DNA from: Pseudomonas syringae KCTC 12500
GTDB lineage: Bacteria; Pseudomonadota; Gammaproteobacteria; Pseudomonadales; Pseudomonadaceae
DNA length: 64,000 nucleotides
Assembly (NCBI RefSeq): GCF_000507185.2
Contig: NZ_AYTM02000002.1
Coordinates: forward strand, 5,243,501 to 5,307,500
Direction of reading: 5' to 3'
Positions 47,874 through 60,189 of the stretch are shown here, piece after piece; the first letter of the stretch is position 1; each line of letters opens with the position of its first letter. Position numbers and translations under genes: made by a program. The notes beneath the pieces are model-generated. The model did no database searches, had not been told where the DNA came from, and was given only the letters and a program-made list of their open reading frames with translations.

Positions 47874-49178
47874 ATGGTTGATTTATTCATGCAATCGTCT
47901 GGCTCCCGTAAATCCCGTCGCTGGTTGATCAGTTTGTTGGTCCTGTTGGTCATTGTCGCCTTGTGCTGGTGGTTCTGGCCTGCGTCCACTTCCGGCAAGG
48001 GGGCCGATAGCAACAAGAAGCCTGCAACGAGCGGGATGGCACGTCCTGGCTTTGGCGGATCGGCTGTCGCGGTTCCGGTGCGTGTGGCCCCGGCTACCGA
48101 AGGTGATTTTCCGATCTACTACAAAGCGCTTGGCACCGTGACGGCGATGAACACCATCAATGTGCGCAGCCGCGTGGCAGGGGAGCTGGTGAAGATTTAT
48201 TTCCAGGAAGGGCAGATGGTCAAGGCGGGTGATCTGCTGGCTGAAATCGATCCGCGCAGCTATCAGGTGGCGTTGCAGCAGGCCGAAGGTACGCTGGCCA
48301 CCAACCAGGCGCTGCTCAAGAACGCTAAGCTCGACGTGCAGCGTTACCGAGGCTTGTTTGCCGAGGACAGCATCGCCAAGCAGACCCTCGACACTGCCGA
48401 GTCGCTGGTCAATCAATACAAGGGCACCATCAAGACCAATCAGGCTGCCGTGGCTGACGCAAAACTCAGCCTGGACTTCAGTCGTATCCGTGCCCCGATT
48501 GCCGGGCGTGTCGGCCTCAAACAGCTCGACGTGGGCAATCTGGTTGCCGCAAATGACACGACAGCACTGGTGGTGATTACCCAGACTCAGCCTGTTTCCG
48601 TGGCGTTCACGCTGCCTGAAAAAGACCTGTCGAAAGTCATTTCCCGCTACCGCACCGGCGACAAGCTACCCGTTGAAGCCTGGGACCGTGGCGATACGAA
48701 GATGCAGGCTACCGGCGTACTGGCCAGTCTCGACAACCAGATCGACGTGGCCACCGGCACACTGAAGTTCAAGGCGCGTTTCGATAACAGCGACGAGGTC
48801 CTGTTTCCCAATCAGTTTGTCAACGTGCGGCTGCGCGCCGACACGCTGAAAAAAGTCACGCTCGTGCCGACCGCGGCCGTGCAGTTCGGCACCGACGGGA
48901 CCTTTGTCTATGTGCTGGACGGTGACAAGAAGGTCAAGCTCAAGCTGCTCAAGACCGGCCCGAGCGACGAGACTTCCACGGTGATCACCGAAGGCCTGGC
49001 GGCCGGCGAGCGGGTGGTGCTTGAAGGCACCGACCGTCTGCGCGACGGTGCCGAAGTCGAAGTCGTCAACGACAGCAAGGAAGTGCCGGCTGGCCCGGCT
49101 CAGAAGCTGCAAGGCAAGCCTGACAGCAAGACCGACAAGTCGGCGGCGCTCGGCAAGGTGGAAAAACCAAACGTATGA
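47874..49178 (+). CDS. muxA: RND efflux periplasmic adaptor (MuxA/MdtA)
   Basis: A 434-aa membrane-fusion protein. A short cytoplasmic, basic N-terminus and a signal anchor ([19 protein letters not shown]) are followed by a lipoyl-like/hairpin module ([24 protein letters not shown]...), a beta-barrel, and a C-terminal membrane-proximal domain ([15 protein letters not shown]). The ATG at 47874 or 47889 could be the start; neither has a strong ribosome site. It is followed with a 4-bp overlap by muxB, and forms a tripartite pump with MuxB, MuxC and OpmB. Confidence 0.9.
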   Translation: MVDLFMQSSGSRKSRRWLISLLVLLVIVALCWWFWPASTSGKGADSNKKPATSGMARPGFGGSAVAVPVRVAPATEGDFPIYYKALGTVTAMNTINVRSRVAGELVKIYFQEGQMVKAGDLLAEIDPRSYQVALQQAEGTLATNQALLKNAKLDVQRYRGLFAEDSIAKQTLDTAESLVNQYKGTIKTNQAAVADAKLSLDFSRIRAPIAGRVGLKQLDVGNLVAANDTTALVVITQTQPVSVAFTLPEKDLSKVISRYRTGDKLPVEAWDRGDTKMQATGVLASLDNQIDVATGTLKFKARFDNSDEVLFPNQFVNVRLRADTLKKVTLVPTAAVQFGTDGTFVYVLDGDKKVKLKLLKTGPSDETSTVITEGLAAGERVVLEGTDRLRDGAEVEVVNDSKEVPAGPAQKLQGKPDSKTDKSAALGKVEKPNV

Positions 49179-52100
49179 ACATGTCGCGCCTGTTCATCCT
49201 GCGTCCGGTTGCCACCACACTGAGTATGTTGGCAATCGTCCTGGCGGGTCTGATCGCCTATACCTTGCTACCGGTTTCGGCGTTGCCCCAGGTCGACTAT
49301 CCGACCATTCGGGTGATGACCCTGTACCCAGGCGCCAGCCCGCAGGTGATGACCAGCTCCGTGACTGCGCCTCTGGAACGTCAATTCGGACAGATGCCCG
49401 GCCTGACCCAGATGGCCTCGACCAGTTCGGGCGGTGCGTCAGTCATTACGTTGCGCTTCAGCCTTGAAATCAATATGGATGTGGCCGAGCAGCAGGTGCA
49501 GGCGGCGATCAACGCGGCCACCAACCTGCTGCCAACCGACCTGCCAGCGCCTCCGGTCTACAACAAGGTCAACCCGGCCGACACACCGGTTCTGACCTTG
49601 GCGATCACCTCGAAAACCATGTTGTTGCCCAAGCTCAACGATCTGGTCGATACGCGCATGGCGCAGAAGATCTCGCAGATCAGCGGCGTGGGCATGGTCA
49701 GCATTGCCGGCGGGCAGCGGCAGGCGGTCCGGATCAAGGTCAACCCGGAGGCGCTGGCCGCCAACAGCCTCAACCTGTCCGATGTGCGTACCCTGATCAG
49801 CGCCTCCAACGTCAACCAGCCGAAGGGCAACTTCGACGGGCCGACCCGGGTGTCGATGCTGGATGCCAACGATCAGCTGAAGTCTCCGGAGGAGTACGCC
49901 AACCTGATTCTGGCCTACAAGGATGGCGCACCTTTGCGCCTGAAGGATGTCGCCGAAATCGTCGATGGTGCCGAAAACGAGCGGCTCGCGGCCTGGGCCA
50001 ATCGGAGTCAGGCAGTACTACTGAACATTCAGCGTCAGCCGGGTGCCAACGTCATCGAGGTGGTCGACCGGATCAAGGCGTTGTTGCCGTCGATCACCGA
50101 AAACCTTCCGGCCGGCCTCGACGTCGTGGTCCTGACGGACCGCACGCAGACGATCCGCGCGTCGGTGACCGATGTTCAGCATGAATTGCTGATCGCGATC
50201 ATCCTGGTGGTGCTGGTCACGTTCCTGTTCCTGCGTCGTTTCAGCGCGACGATCATTCCCTCGATTGCCGTTCCACTGTCACTGGTAGGCACGTTCGGCG
50301 TGATGTACCTGGCAGGCTTTTCGGTCAACAACCTGACGCTGATGGCCATGACCATCGCGACCGGTTTCGTTGTCGATGACGCCATCGTCATGCTGGAAAA
50401 CATCTCCCGGCATATCGAAGAGGGCGAAACGCCCTTGCAGGCCGCCCTCAAGGGCGCGAAGCAGATCGGTTTCACCCTCATTTCCCTGACACTGTCACTG
50501 ATTGCGGTATTGATCCCGCTGTTGTTCATGGCCGACGTGGTAGGGCGGCTGTTCCGCGAGTTCGCGATAACCCTGGCGGTCGCGATATTGATATCGCTGG
50601 TGGTCTCGCTGACCCTGACGCCGATGATGTGCGCGCGCTTGCTAAAGCGCGAGCCCAAGGAAGAAGAGCAGAGCCGCTTTTACCGGGCCAGCGGTGCCTG
50701 GATCGACTGGCTGATCGACATCTACGCGGGCAGGCTGCGCTGGGTGCTCAAGCATCAGCCACTGACCCTGCTGGTTGCCTTGGCCACCCTGGCACTGACG
50801 GTGCTGCTTTACATCGTCGTACCCAAAGGCTTCTTCCCGGTGCAGGACACCGGCGTGATCCAGGGCATTTCGGAAGCGCCACAGTCGGTCTCGTTCGCAG
50901 CGATGAGCCAGCGTCAGCAGGCACTTGCCGACATCATTCTCAAGGACCCGGCGGTGGTCAGTCTGTCGTCCTACATCGGTGTCGACGGTGACAACGCCAC
51001 GCTGAACAGCGGGCGTCTGCTGATCAACCTCAAGCCCCACGGAGCACGGGACCTGACCGCGTCCGAGGTGATCCAGCGCCTGCAGCCCGAGGTCGACAAA
51101 CTGTCGGATATCCGTCTGTTCATGCAGCCGGTGCAGGACCTGACCATCGAAGACCGGGTCAGTCGCACCCAGTATCAATTCAGCATGTCGTCGCCCGACG
51201 CCGAACTGCTGACGCTGTGGAGCGAAAAGCTGGTAGACGCGCTCGGCAAGCGGCCCGAACTGAGGGATGTGGCCAGCGACCTGCAGGACAAAGGTTTGCA
51301 GGTGTACCTGAACATCGATCGTGATGCGGCCAGCCGGGTCGGGGTCACGGTTGCGAACATCACCGATGCGCTGTACGACGCCTTCGGTCAGCGCCAGATA
51401 TCCACCATCTATACGCAGGCCAGCCAGTACCGCGTGGTGCTGCAGGCTGCATCGGGCAGCGAGCTCGGTCCGGCGGCGCTGGAGCAGATCCACGTCAAGA
51501 CCACCGATGGTGCACAGGTGAAGCTGTCCAGCCTGGCGCGTGTCGAGCAGCGCCAGGCTCAGTTGGCCATCGCGCACCTTGGGCAGTTTCCGGCGGTGAT
51601 GATGTCGTTCAACCTGGCGCCCGACATCGCCCTGGGCAAGGCGGTGAAGGTGATCGAGGAGGTCGAGCAGGAGATCGGCATGCCGATTGGCGTGCAGACC
51701 CAGTTTCAGGGCGCAGCCGAAGCGTTTCAGGCGTCATTGTCCAGCACGCTGCTGCTGATTCTGGCGGCGGTGGTCACCATGTATATCGTGCTGGGCGTGC
51801 TCTATGAGAGCTACATTCACCCGATCACCATCCTCTCGACCCTGCCGTCGGCAGCGGTGGGGGCCTTGCTGGCTCTGCTGATCAGCGGCAACGATCTGGG
51901 GATGATTGCGATCATCGGCATCATTCTATTGATCGGTATCGTCAAGAAGAACGCGATCATGATGATCGACTTCGCGCTCGACGCTGAGCGCAACCGCGGT
52001 GTTGCGCCCGAGCAGGCGATCTACGACGCGGCGCTGTTGCGCTTCCGGCCGATTCTCATGACCACCCTGGCAGCGTTGTTCGGCGCCATCCCGCTGATGC

Positions 52101-52285
52101 TCGCCAGTGGTTCCGGCGCCGAATTGCGGCAACCACTTGGGCTGGTGATGGTCGGCGGGCTGTTGCTCAGCCAAGTCCTGACACTGTTCACCACGCCGGT
52201 CATCTACCTGTATTTCGACCGCCTTGGCCGTCGCTGGAGTCGCAAGCCTGCCGATCCGGACCGACTGGAACGGGCTGACGCATGA
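49175..52285 (+). CDS. muxB: RND efflux permease subunit MuxB
   Basis: A 1036-aa HAE1-family inner-membrane proton-driven transporter with 12 expected membrane helices and two large periplasmic loops. Family landmarks are [20 protein letters not shown] at the N-terminus, [17 protein letters not shown] after TM4 with proton-relay Asp residues, and [12 protein letters not shown] in TM10-11. It works as a heteromultimer with MuxC. Four-base overlaps on both sides (ATGA) show strict co-translation. Confidence 0.94.
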   Translation: MNMSRLFILRPVATTLSMLAIVLAGLIAYTLLPVSALPQVDYPTIRVMTLYPGASPQVMTSSVTAPLERQFGQMPGLTQMASTSSGGASVITLRFSLEINMDVAEQQVQAAINAATNLLPTDLPAPPVYNKVNPADTPVLTLAITSKTMLLPKLNDLVDTRMAQKISQISGVGMVSIAGGQRQAVRIKVNPEALAANSLNLSDVRTLISASNVNQPKGNFDGPTRVSMLDANDQLKSPEEYANLILAYKDGAPLRLKDVAEIVDGAENERLAAWANRSQAVLLNIQRQPGANVIEVVDRIKALLPSITENLPAGLDVVVLTDRTQTIRASVTDVQHELLIAIILVVLVTFLFLRRFSATIIPSIAVPLSLVGTFGVMYLAGFSVNNLTLMAMTIATGFVVDDAIVMLENISRHIEEGETPLQAALKGAKQIGFTLISLTLSLIAVLIPLLFMADVVGRLFREFAITLAVAILISLVVSLTLTPMMCARLLKREPKEEEQSRFYRASGAWIDWLIDIYAGRLRWVLKHQPLTLLVALATLALTVLLYIVVPKGFFPVQDTGVIQGISEAPQSVSFAAMSQRQQALADIILKDPAVVSLSSYIGVDGDNATLNSGRLLINLKPHGARDLTASEVIQRLQPEVDKLSDIRLFMQPVQDLTIEDRVSRTQYQFSMSSPDAELLTLWSEKLVDALGKRPELRDVASDLQDKGLQVYLNIDRDAASRVGVTVANITDALYDAFGQRQISTIYTQASQYRVVLQAASGSELGPAALEQIHVKTTDGAQVKLSSLARVEQRQAQLAIAHLGQFPAVMMSFNLAPDIALGKAVKVIEEVEQEIGMPIGVQTQFQGAAEAFQASLSSTLLLILAAVVTMYIVLGVLYESYIHPITILSTLPSAAVGALLALLISGNDLGMIAIIGIILLIGIVKKNAIMMIDFALDAERNRGVAPEQAIYDAALLRFRPILMTTLAALFGAIPLMLASGSGAELRQPLGLVMVGGLLLSQVLTLFTTPVIYLYFDRLGRRWSRKPADPDRLERADA

Positions 52286-55200
52286 ATCTCTCAGCGCCAT
52301 TCATCAGCCGTCCCGTCGCGACCGTTCTGCTGAGCCTGGCGATCATGCTGCTCGGCGCGGTGAGCTTTCGCTTGTTGCCGGTGGCACCGTTGCCAAACAT
52401 GGATTTCCCGGTGATCGTGGTCTCGGCCAGTCTCGCCGGTGCCAGCCCTGAGGTGATGGCGTCCACGGTGGCAACGCCGCTGGAGCGGTCGCTGGGCAGC
52501 ATTGCCGGCATCAACACCATGACCAGCAATTCAAGCCAGGGTACGACACGGATCATTCTGCAGTTCGACCTTGATCGCGACATCAACGGCGCTGCCCGGG
52601 AAGTGCAGGCGGCGATCAATGCCTCACGCAACCTGCTGCCCAGCGGGATGCGCAGCATGCCGACCTACAAGAAGGTCAACCCGTCCCAGGCGCCGATCAT
52701 GGTCTTGTCGATGACCTCGACAGTGCTGGAAAAGGGCCAGCTTTACGACCTGGCGTCCACCATCCTGTCGCAGAGCCTGTCGCAGGTTTCCGGGGTCGGC
52801 GAAGTGCAGATCGGCGGCAGCTCGCTGCCTGCTGTGCGTATCGAACTGGAGCCGCAGATGCTCTCCCAGTACGGTGTATCGCTCGACGACGTGCGCACGG
52901 CGATCACCAGCACCAACGTAAGGCGGCCGAAGGGGTTTGTAGAGGATGACCAGCATAACTGGCAAGTGCAGGCCAACGACCAGCTGGAAACCGCCGAGGA
53001 TTATGCGCCGCTGATCATTCGCTACAAGGATGGAGCGACGTTGCGCCTGAAGGACGTGGCGAAAGTCAGCGACGCCGTGGAAGACCGTTACAACAGCGGG
53101 TTCTACAACAATGACCGTGCGGTGCTGCTGGTCGTCAACCGCCAGGCGGGGGCCAACATCATTGAAACCGTGGCGCAGATCAAGGCGCAGTTGCCCGCGC
53201 TGCGAGCGGTGCTGCCGGCCAGTGTCAGCCTCAATATCGCGATGGACCGTTCGCCGGTGATCAAGGCGACGCTGCACGAAGCCGAAATGACCCTGCTGAT
53301 TGCCGTCGTGCTGGTGGTGATGGTGGTGTTCCTCTTTCTCGGCAGTTTTCGCGCCTCGCTGATCCCCACCCTGGCGGTTCCGGTATCGCTGGTCGGCACC
53401 TTTGCGATCATGCACCTGTTCGGCTTCTCGCTGAACAACCTGTCACTGATGGCGTTGATCCTCGCCACCGGTCTGGTGGTAGACGACGCCATCGTCGTGT
53501 TGGAAAACATATCCCGGCATATTCACAACGGCCTAGACCCCATGAAAGCGGCTTTTCTGGGTGCCAAGGAGGTGGGGTTCACCTTGCTGTCGATGAACGT
53601 CTCGCTGGTCGCGGTGTTCATTTCCATCCTGTTCATGGGCGGTCTGGTCGAAAGTCTGTTTCGCGAGTTTTCCATTACCTTGTCGGTGGCGATCATCGTC
53701 TCGCTGATCGTGTCCCTGACCCTGACGCCGATGTTGTGCGCGCGCTGGTTGAAGCCGCGCGAAGCCCATGGGGAAAACGCCTTTCAGCGCTGGAGCGAGC
53801 GGGTCAACGATCGAATGGTGGCAGGCTACGACCGCTCGCTGGGCTGGGTGATGCGGCATCGACGGCTGACGCTGCTCAGTCTGCTGGTCACGGTGGTGGT
53901 CAATATCGCGCTGTATGTGGTGGTGCCCAAGACCTTTCTGCCGCAACAGGACACCGGGCAACTGATGGGTTTCGTACGCGGTGACGACGGCCTTTCGTTT
54001 TCGGTCATGCAGCCGAAAATGGAGACTTTCCGCCTGTCCATTCTCGCTGACCCTGCGGTGGAAAGCGTTGCCGGTTTTATCGGTGGCAGCGGTGGCACCA
54101 ATAACGCCTTCATGATCGTGCGCCTCAAGCCGATTTCCGAGCGCAAGCTGTCTGCCGAGAAAGTGGTCGAGCGCCTGCGCAAGAACATGCCGCATGTGCC
54201 GGGCGGCAGGCTGTTCCTGGCCCCGGATCAGGACCTGCAACTGGGCGGCGGTCGCGAGCAGACCAGTTCGCAGTATCAATACATCGTGCAGAGCGCTGAC
54301 CTGGGCAGCCTGCGTCTGTGGTACCCGAAAATCGTCGCAGCGCTCAAGTCGGTACCCGAGCTGACCGCCATCGACGCACGGGAAGGGCGCGGAGCACAGC
54401 AGGTGACCCTGGTGGTCAACCGTGACACGGCCAAGCGGCTGGGTATCGATATGAACATGGTCACGGCAGTGCTCAACAACGCTTACAGCCAGCGCCAGGT
54501 ATCGACCATCTATGACAGCCTCAACCAGTACAAGGTGGTGATGGAGGTCAATCCAAAATACGCCCAGGACCCGGTGACGCTTGAGCAGGTCCAGGTCATT
54601 ACCGCAGACGGGCAGCGTGTACCGCTGTCGAGCATCGCCCATTACGAGCGCAGTCTGGCCAACGACCGGGTATCGCATGACGGTCAGTTCGCGGCCGAAA
54701 ACATTTCCTTCGATCTGGCCGAAGGCGCCAGCCTCGACAAAGCCACTGTGGCGATAGAGCGGGCGATTGCCGCCATCGGGCTGCCGTCCGACATCATTTC
54801 CAAGATGGCCGGGACCGCCAACGCCTTCGCCTCCACGCAAAAGAGTCAGCCGTGGATGATCCTCGGTGCGTTGCTGGCGGTGTATCTGGTGCTGGGAATC
54901 CTCTATGAAAGCTACATTCATCCGCTGACGATCCTCTCGACGCTTCCGTCCGCAGGGGTTGGCGCATTGCTGACGATCTACGTGCTGGGCAGCGAGTTCA
55001 GTCTGATCTCCCTGTTGGGCCTGTTCCTGCTGATTGGCGTGGTCAAGAAAAACGCGATCATGATGATCGACCTTGCCCTGCACCTGGAGCGCGAACAGGG
55101 AATGACGCCGCAAGAGTCAATCCGTAGCGCCTGTCTGCAGCGCCTGCGGCCCATTCTGATGACTACGATGGCGGCCATCCTGGGCGCCTTGCCATTGCTG

Positions 55201-55389
55201 CTGAGCACCGCCGAAGGCGCGGAAATGCGCAAGCCGCTGGGCTTGACCATCATCGGCGGCCTGATCTTCAGCCAGGTCCTGACCCTCTATACCACCCCGG
55301 TGGTTTACCTTTATCTCGACCGTCTGCGCCATCGTTACAACAAATGGCGTGGCGTGCGTACCGATGCTGCTCTGGAAACTCCGCTATGA
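52282..55389 (+). CDS. muxC: RND efflux permease subunit MuxC
   Basis: A 1035-aa partner permease, about the same length and layout as MuxB. Features include [36 protein letters not shown], and [12 protein letters not shown]. Two dissimilar permeases side by side is typical of MdtBC/MuxBC pumps for drugs, metals and detergents. It overlaps muxB and opmB by four bases each. Confidence 0.94.
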   Translation: MNLSAPFISRPVATVLLSLAIMLLGAVSFRLLPVAPLPNMDFPVIVVSASLAGASPEVMASTVATPLERSLGSIAGINTMTSNSSQGTTRIILQFDLDRDINGAAREVQAAINASRNLLPSGMRSMPTYKKVNPSQAPIMVLSMTSTVLEKGQLYDLASTILSQSLSQVSGVGEVQIGGSSLPAVRIELEPQMLSQYGVSLDDVRTAITSTNVRRPKGFVEDDQHNWQVQANDQLETAEDYAPLIIRYKDGATLRLKDVAKVSDAVEDRYNSGFYNNDRAVLLVVNRQAGANIIETVAQIKAQLPALRAVLPASVSLNIAMDRSPVIKATLHEAEMTLLIAVVLVVMVVFLFLGSFRASLIPTLAVPVSLVGTFAIMHLFGFSLNNLSLMALILATGLVVDDAIVVLENISRHIHNGLDPMKAAFLGAKEVGFTLLSMNVSLVAVFISILFMGGLVESLFREFSITLSVAIIVSLIVSLTLTPMLCARWLKPREAHGENAFQRWSERVNDRMVAGYDRSLGWVMRHRRLTLLSLLVTVVVNIALYVVVPKTFLPQQDTGQLMGFVRGDDGLSFSVMQPKMETFRLSILADPAVESVAGFIGGSGGTNNAFMIVRLKPISERKLSAEKVVERLRKNMPHVPGGRLFLAPDQDLQLGGGREQTSSQYQYIVQSADLGSLRLWYPKIVAALKSVPELTAIDAREGRGAQQVTLVVNRDTAKRLGIDMNMVTAVLNNAYSQRQVSTIYDSLNQYKVVMEVNPKYAQDPVTLEQVQVITADGQRVPLSSIAHYERSLANDRVSHDGQFAAENISFDLAEGASLDKATVAIERAIAAIGLPSDIISKMAGTANAFASTQKSQPWMILGALLAVYLVLGILYESYIHPLTILSTLPSAGVGALLTIYVLGSEFSLISLLGLFLLIGVVKKNAIMMIDLALHLEREQGMTPQESIRSACLQRLRPILMTTMAAILGALPLLLSTAEGAEMRKPLGLTIIGGLIFSQVLTLYTTPVVYLYLDRLRHRYNKWRGVRTDAALETPL

Positions 55390-56849
55390 CCGAACGCCTG
55401 GTATTCACCTCCCGCCCGACAGGGCTGATTCGTCCATTCGCGCTGGGGCTTTGTGTGGTGCTGCTCAGCGCCTGCGCTGTGGGTCCGGATTACCAGAAGC
55501 CGTCCATGGCAGCACCCGCGCAGTTCAAGGCTGCGCAGGGCTGGCGTACGGCGACGCCGAGTGACGGGATGGCCAAAGGTGCGTGGTGGGAGGTGTACAA
55601 GGACCCGCAACTGAACGCGCTGGTCGAGCGCCTCAACACGTCCAACCAGACCGTCGCCCAGTACGATGCGCAGTATCGACAGGCACAGACACTGGTGCGC
55701 AGCTCCAGGGCTGCCTTCCTGCCTACGCTTGACCTGACAACCGGCAAAACCCGCTCGGGGCAGGGCACAGGCACGTCGAATAGCGGCACGAGTGCCTCCG
55801 GGATTCGCAACAGTTACAACGCGCAACTGGGCGTCAGTTGGGAGGCCGATGTCTGGGGCAAGCTGCGTCGCGGGCTGGAGGCGGACACCGCCAATGCTCA
55901 GGCAAGTCTTGCCGACCTGGCCGCGATGCGCCTGAGTCTGCAATCGGAGCTGGTACAGAATTACCTGCAATTGCGCGTGATCGATGAACAGAAACGCCTG
56001 CTGGAATCCACGGTGGATGCCTACCAGCGCTCCCTGACCCTGACGCAGAACCAGTACCGCGCCGGTATTTCCGGAAGTGACGCTGTCGCGCAGGCGCAGA
56101 CGCAGTTGAAAAGCACCCAGGCCGACCTGATCGATCTGGCCTGGCAGCGTGCGCAGTATGAGAATGCCATCGCCGTACTGATGGGGATGGCGCCGGCAGA
56201 CTTCAATCTGCCCGCCAGCACCTCGATTCCGCAGTTGCCGCAGATTCCGCCAGGCCTGCCTTCGCAGTTGCTTGAACGCCGCCCTGACATTGCCGCCGCC
56301 GAGCGCTCGGTGATGGGTGCCAATGCCAACATTGGCGTGGCCAAGGCCGCTTACTATCCGGATTTCACGTTGAGCATGAGCGGCGGTTACAGCAGCAGTA
56401 CCTTTGCCAACTGGATCAGCCTGCCTAACCGCTTCTGGTCGGTGGGCCCGCAACTGGCGCTGACCCTGTTCGACGGTGGCAGGCGCTCGGCCGAAGTCGA
56501 TCGTACCGAAGCCGTGTATGACCAGACTGTCGCCCAGTACCGGCAGACCGTGCTGAACGGTTTTCAGGAGGTCGAGAACTATCTGGTTCAGCTCAAGGTA
56601 TACGAGCAGGAAGCTGCGGTACGCCAGGAAGCGCTGGTCTCGGCTCGTGATTCGCTGCGCCTGACCAACAATCAATACAAGGCCGGGCTGATTGGTTACC
56701 TGGACGTCGTCAATGTTCAGGCCACCGCATTGAGCAACGAGCGCAGTGTGCTCAGCGTGCTGCAAAGCAGGTTGATTGCCAGCGTTCAATTGATCGCCGC
56801 ACTGGGCGGAGGCTGGAATGCCGAGTCAGGTTTGACGCTCCAGGAATGA
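55386..56849 (+). CDS. opmB: Outer-membrane efflux lipoprotein (OpmB/NodT family)
   Basis: A 487-aa TolC-like outer-membrane channel. A lipoprotein signal (LCVVLLSACAVGPDY, lipobox Cys) is followed by two structural repeats, with helical barrels and beta-strands (LGVSWEADVWGKL; LTLFDGGRRSAEVDR) that are typical of OEP proteins. The ATG at 55386 overlaps the muxC stop; a longer frame starts inside muxC. It is the last gene of muxABC-opmB. Confidence 0.92.
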   Translation: MTERLVFTSRPTGLIRPFALGLCVVLLSACAVGPDYQKPSMAAPAQFKAAQGWRTATPSDGMAKGAWWEVYKDPQLNALVERLNTSNQTVAQYDAQYRQAQTLVRSSRAAFLPTLDLTTGKTRSGQGTGTSNSGTSASGIRNSYNAQLGVSWEADVWGKLRRGLEADTANAQASLADLAAMRLSLQSELVQNYLQLRVIDEQKRLLESTVDAYQRSLTLTQNQYRAGISGSDAVAQAQTQLKSTQADLIDLAWQRAQYENAIAVLMGMAPADFNLPASTSIPQLPQIPPGLPSQLLERRPDIAAAERSVMGANANIGVAKAAYYPDFTLSMSGGYSSSTFANWISLPNRFWSVGPQLALTLFDGGRRSAEVDRTEAVYDQTVAQYRQTVLNGFQEVENYLVQLKVYEQEAAVRQEALVSARDSLRLTNNQYKAGLIGYLDVVNVQATALSNERSVLSVLQSRLIASVQLIAALGGGWNAESGLTLQE

Positions 56850-57017
56850 GTATTTCGGGTTCAAAAAGCAGTTTTCCAGTGAACTGTTCGCATTAATCGA
56901 AAAAATAATAGCTACTCGCCATCTTTTCGACCGGCTGCCGCGACATTTGGCCGCTAATGCGTACAATCACCCGCACAAGATCGGCATGGACGCGCTCATT
57001 GGTTTCCAGGTGCGTTT

Positions 57018-59129
57018 ATGTTGATTGGCAGCTACATCCCTTCACTCGTCGTTATCTCGATTCTCGTCGCTATTCTTGCCGCGTATACGGCCCTCGATCT
57101 GGTGGGCCGCATCGTTTCGGCCAGGGGCCGTGCTGTAAACCTATGGACTGCGGGCGGCGCTATCGCGATGGGCGTTGGCACCTGGTCGACACATTTCATC
57201 GGTATGCTGGCGTTCGTATTGCCCATCGACCTGGGCTACGACGTGCCACTGGTGCTGCTTTCGCTGTTGATCGCCATCGGCTTTTCAGGGTTCGCCCTGT
57301 GGCTCGCCACCCAGCCAAGATTGCCCGCGCTGCAACTGAGCCTGGGTGCGGTGTTGCTGGGGCTTGGCATCAGTGCCATGCACTACACCGGCATGGCTGC
57401 AATGCGCATGCAGCCTGGCATTCAATATACGCCGTGGCTGTTCGTGCTTTCTGTGGTCATTGCTATCGCTGCGTCTGCGGCAGCATTGCGCATAGCCTTC
57501 CATCTTCGCCAGCAGCGCCCCAGGGTCTACCTGCTACGCGCCTCGGCGGCGCTGTTGCTGGGGCTGGCTGTCATCGGCATGCATTACACCGGCATGGCCG
57601 CTGCGAATTTTGCCGATGGCAGCTTTTGCGATGCGCTGCCGCAAGGGCTGAGCAGTAACGGGCTGGACCGAATCGTACTGGTCGCCAGCCTGTCGATTCT
57701 GGGAATTGCACTGTTCAGCTGTATTCTCGACTCCCATCTGGAAACACGTACCGCCGTGCTGGCCGATTCCCTGACGGAGGCCAATCTGGAACTGACCCAC
57801 CTGGCCCTGCACGACAACCTGACTGGCTTGCCAAACCGGGCGCTGTTGACGGAACGCATCGATCGGGCCATGAAAAGGGCAGTTGAGACGGGTGGTTGCT
57901 TTGCGCTGATGTTCATGGACCTCGATGGCTTCAAGCCGGTCAATGATGCGTTCGGCCACCATATCGGCGACTTGCTGTTGCGGCAGGTCGCTTTGCGTCT
58001 TCGCAACAGTCTGCATCGACGCGATACGCTGGCCCGGGTCGGCGGCGACGAGTTTGTCCTGCTGGTGGAGCTTCAACATGCTGAAGATGCATTGGCCGTA
58101 GCAAGACGACAGGTCAGCGAAGTCGGCACGCCGTTCAACATTGGCGAACATCAGTTGCAGATATCTCTGAGCATCGGCATCTGCATGTACCCGGGCAACG
58201 GCAGCACCCAGCATGAGCTTCTGATCAATGCAGACGCGGCCATGTACCACACCAAGGCTGCCGGCAAGAACGGCTACAGTTTTTTCGATGCGTCGATGAA
58301 CAGCAACGCCCGCAATCAGCTGCAGATGTCGCAGGATTTGCACAAGGCGATCAAACATCGGCAGTTCTGTATCTATTACCAGCCCAAGTTCGACGCCGTG
58401 ACCGGGCTGCCCTTAGGCGCAGAAGCGTTGCTGCGCTGGAACCACCCGGAACAGGGTGTTCTGGGGCCGGACCTGTTCATTTCCATGGCGGAGAAAACCG
58501 GCCTGATCATTCAGATCGGCGAGTGGGTACTGGATGAAGCCTGTCGGCAAATGCGTGAGTGGTACACCCAGGGTTACTCGCACTGGCGTATTGCAGTCAA
58601 CCTTTCAGCCTTGCAGTTCTGTCATTCCGGGCTGGTCACGGCAGTGGCGGACACACTGGCCCGGCATCAGTTGCCGGCTAACTGTCTGACTCTGGAAATC
58701 ACCGAGACCACTGCCATGCACGATGCGGATGCCAGCCTGGCGGTGTTGAGAAGGCTTTCGGAGATGGGCGTGGACCTGTCGATCGATGATTTTGGCACCG
58801 GTTACTCCAGTCTGATGTACCTGAAACGACTACCCGCCAATGAAATCAAGATTGATCGAGGCTTTGTCCGCGACCTGGAGCATGACACCGACGACGCCGC
58901 CATCGTTTCGGCCATCGTCGCGGTAGGTCAGGCGTTGAATCTGCGAATAGTCGCCGAAGGCGTTGAAACCGCTGTTCAGCAGCGCTTCCTGACTCATTTG
59001 GGGTGTCACTCGCTGCAAGGCTTCCTGCTGGGTTATCCGTTGCCGGCCCAGCAGTTTCTCGAAGAAATCCGCGCCGCCGAAGCGAAAGCTGCAGTGGATG
59101 CGTCCGATACCGGGCAAGCGGCTTTCTGA
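57018..59129 (+). CDS. MHYT-GGDEF-EAL c-di-GMP signalling protein
   Basis: A 703-aa membrane protein. The N-terminal MHYT sensor has seven hydrophobic helices and repeated MHYTGMAAM motifs (with a variant THFIGM), which are thought to bind metal and sense O2, CO or NO. A GGDEF domain follows (VGGDEFVLL around residue 341), then an EAL domain (GAEALLRWNHPE around 469; IDDFGTGYSSLMYL; EGVET). Both catalytic motifs look intact, so it could make or degrade c-di-GMP; many relatives are net phosphodiesterases. It is monocistronic, after a 168-bp gap. Confidence 0.93.
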   Translation: MLIGSYIPSLVVISILVAILAAYTALDLVGRIVSARGRAVNLWTAGGAIAMGVGTWSTHFIGMLAFVLPIDLGYDVPLVLLSLLIAIGFSGFALWLATQPRLPALQLSLGAVLLGLGISAMHYTGMAAMRMQPGIQYTPWLFVLSVVIAIAASAAALRIAFHLRQQRPRVYLLRASAALLLGLAVIGMHYTGMAAANFADGSFCDALPQGLSSNGLDRIVLVASLSILGIALFSCILDSHLETRTAVLADSLTEANLELTHLALHDNLTGLPNRALLTERIDRAMKRAVETGGCFALMFMDLDGFKPVNDAFGHHIGDLLLRQVALRLRNSLHRRDTLARVGGDEFVLLVELQHAEDALAVARRQVSEVGTPFNIGEHQLQISLSIGICMYPGNGSTQHELLINADAAMYHTKAAGKNGYSFFDASMNSNARNQLQMSQDLHKAIKHRQFCIYYQPKFDAVTGLPLGAEALLRWNHPEQGVLGPDLFISMAEKTGLIIQIGEWVLDEACRQMREWYTQGYSHWRIAVNLSALQFCHSGLVTAVADTLARHQLPANCLTLEITETTAMHDADASLAVLRRLSEMGVDLSIDDFGTGYSSLMYLKRLPANEIKIDRGFVRDLEHDTDDAAIVSAIVAVGQALNLRIVAEGVETAVQQRFLTHLGCHSLQGFLLGYPLPAQQFLEEIRAAEAKAAVDASDTGQAAF

Positions 59130-59239
59130 AGCGCGCAGATGGCGCTTGACGGTAAAGGCTGTCACGATCCGAACCGGCTGGTTAACCTGCGAAGGTTGAC
59201 TGGGTCCTGATGTCGGCCTTTGAAAAAACGAGACACTCC

Positions 59240-59986
59240 ATGGAAAAAGTCCTCATTATCACCGGTGGTTCACGCGGGATCGGCGCTGCCACAGCGCGTC
59301 TGGCTGCCTCACAGGGTTATCGGATCTGCATCAACTACCTGTCGGATCATACCTCTGCCGAAAAGACCGCAGGCCAGGTGAGAGCGATGGGCGCCAAGGC
59401 GATCACCGTGCAGGCCGACGTCAGCAATGAAGACGAGATCATGCGGCTGTTTGCCAGGGTCGACTCCGAACTCGGTCGTGTCACCCATTTGGTCAATAAC
59501 GCGGGCACCCTGGCGCAGGCTTCGAGAGTCGAGGACATGTCGGAATTTCGCCTGTTGAAGATGATGATGAACAACGTCGTTGGCCCGATGCTGTGCAGCA
59601 AACACGCGTTGTTACGCATGTTGCCGACGCACGGAGGGCAAGGCGGCAGCATCGTCAACGTATCGTCGCTCGCCGCACGTCTGGGCTCGGCAGGCGAATA
59701 CGTCGACTATGCGGCATCGAAAGGTGCGCTGGACACCTTTACCATCGGGCTGTCCAAGGAAGTCGCGGCGGAAAACGTGCGCGTCAACGCCGTACGTCCG
59801 GGTTTCATCTTCACCGACTTTCACGCCTTGAGCGGCGATCCGTTTCGCGTCAGCAAGCTTGAGGGTGCTTTGCCCATGGGCCGTGGCGGTAAGGCCGAGG
59901 AAGTGGCCGAAGCGATTCTCTGGTTGCTGTCGGACAATGCGTCTTATGCCACGGGAACGTTCATCGATGTGGCGGGAGGGCGCTGA
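59240..59986 (+). CDS. Short-chain dehydrogenase/reductase
   Basis: A 248-aa classical SDR with cofactor motif ITGGSRGIGAA, NNAGTL, catalytic Ser in NVSSLAA, and YVDYAASKGALD providing Tyr and Lys. The C-terminus is GTFIDVAGGR. It reduces or oxidises an unknown carbonyl substrate, probably with NADPH. The ATG at 59240 (MEKVLIITG) gives the usual family start. An earlier in-frame ATG at 59210 adds a basic extension. It ends convergently with the proline-rich small gene. Confidence 0.88.
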   Translation: MEKVLIITGGSRGIGAATARLAASQGYRICINYLSDHTSAEKTAGQVRAMGAKAITVQADVSNEDEIMRLFARVDSELGRVTHLVNNAGTLAQASRVEDMSEFRLLKMMMNNVVGPMLCSKHALLRMLPTHGGQGGSIVNVSSLAARLGSAGEYVDYAASKGALDTFTIGLSKEVAAENVRVNAVRPGFIFTDFHALSGDPFRVSKLEGALPMGRGGKAEEVAEAILWLLSDNASYATGTFIDVAGGR

Positions 59987-60030
59987 AGGCGTCCATACTC
60001 GGGCAGACCCCTTCAGACCCTGCTTACTCG

Positions 60031-60189
60031 TCACACCGTGACGGGCGGCGCATTGGCTGGCGGATCGCCAACTGGCGTTTCATTGGGCGGCGGCGTGGAT
60101 GGCGGCGGCTCCTGCTCGGGCACTGGCTCGGGCAGGGCGGGGTCATCGATGTTCGGATCGGGTACTTCTACAGGGTTGGGTAAGGTCAT
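60031..60189 (-). CDS. Small acidic proline-rich protein (52 aa)
   Basis: A short protein with more than one-third Pro (MTLPNPVEVPDPNIDDPA ... PPSTPPPNETPVGDPPANAPPVTV). Its ATG is preceded by a perfect Shine-Dalgarno AGGAGG (60198-60203, minus strand) at an eight-base distance, so it is very likely translated. The longer open frame (60031-60534) that overlaps glgE is not needed. It is divergent from glgE. No domain is recognised; such proteins may be disordered stress proteins. Confidence 0.75.
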   Translation of the reverse strand: MTLPNPVEVPDPNIDDPALPEPVPEQEPPPSTPPPNETPVGDPPANAPPVTV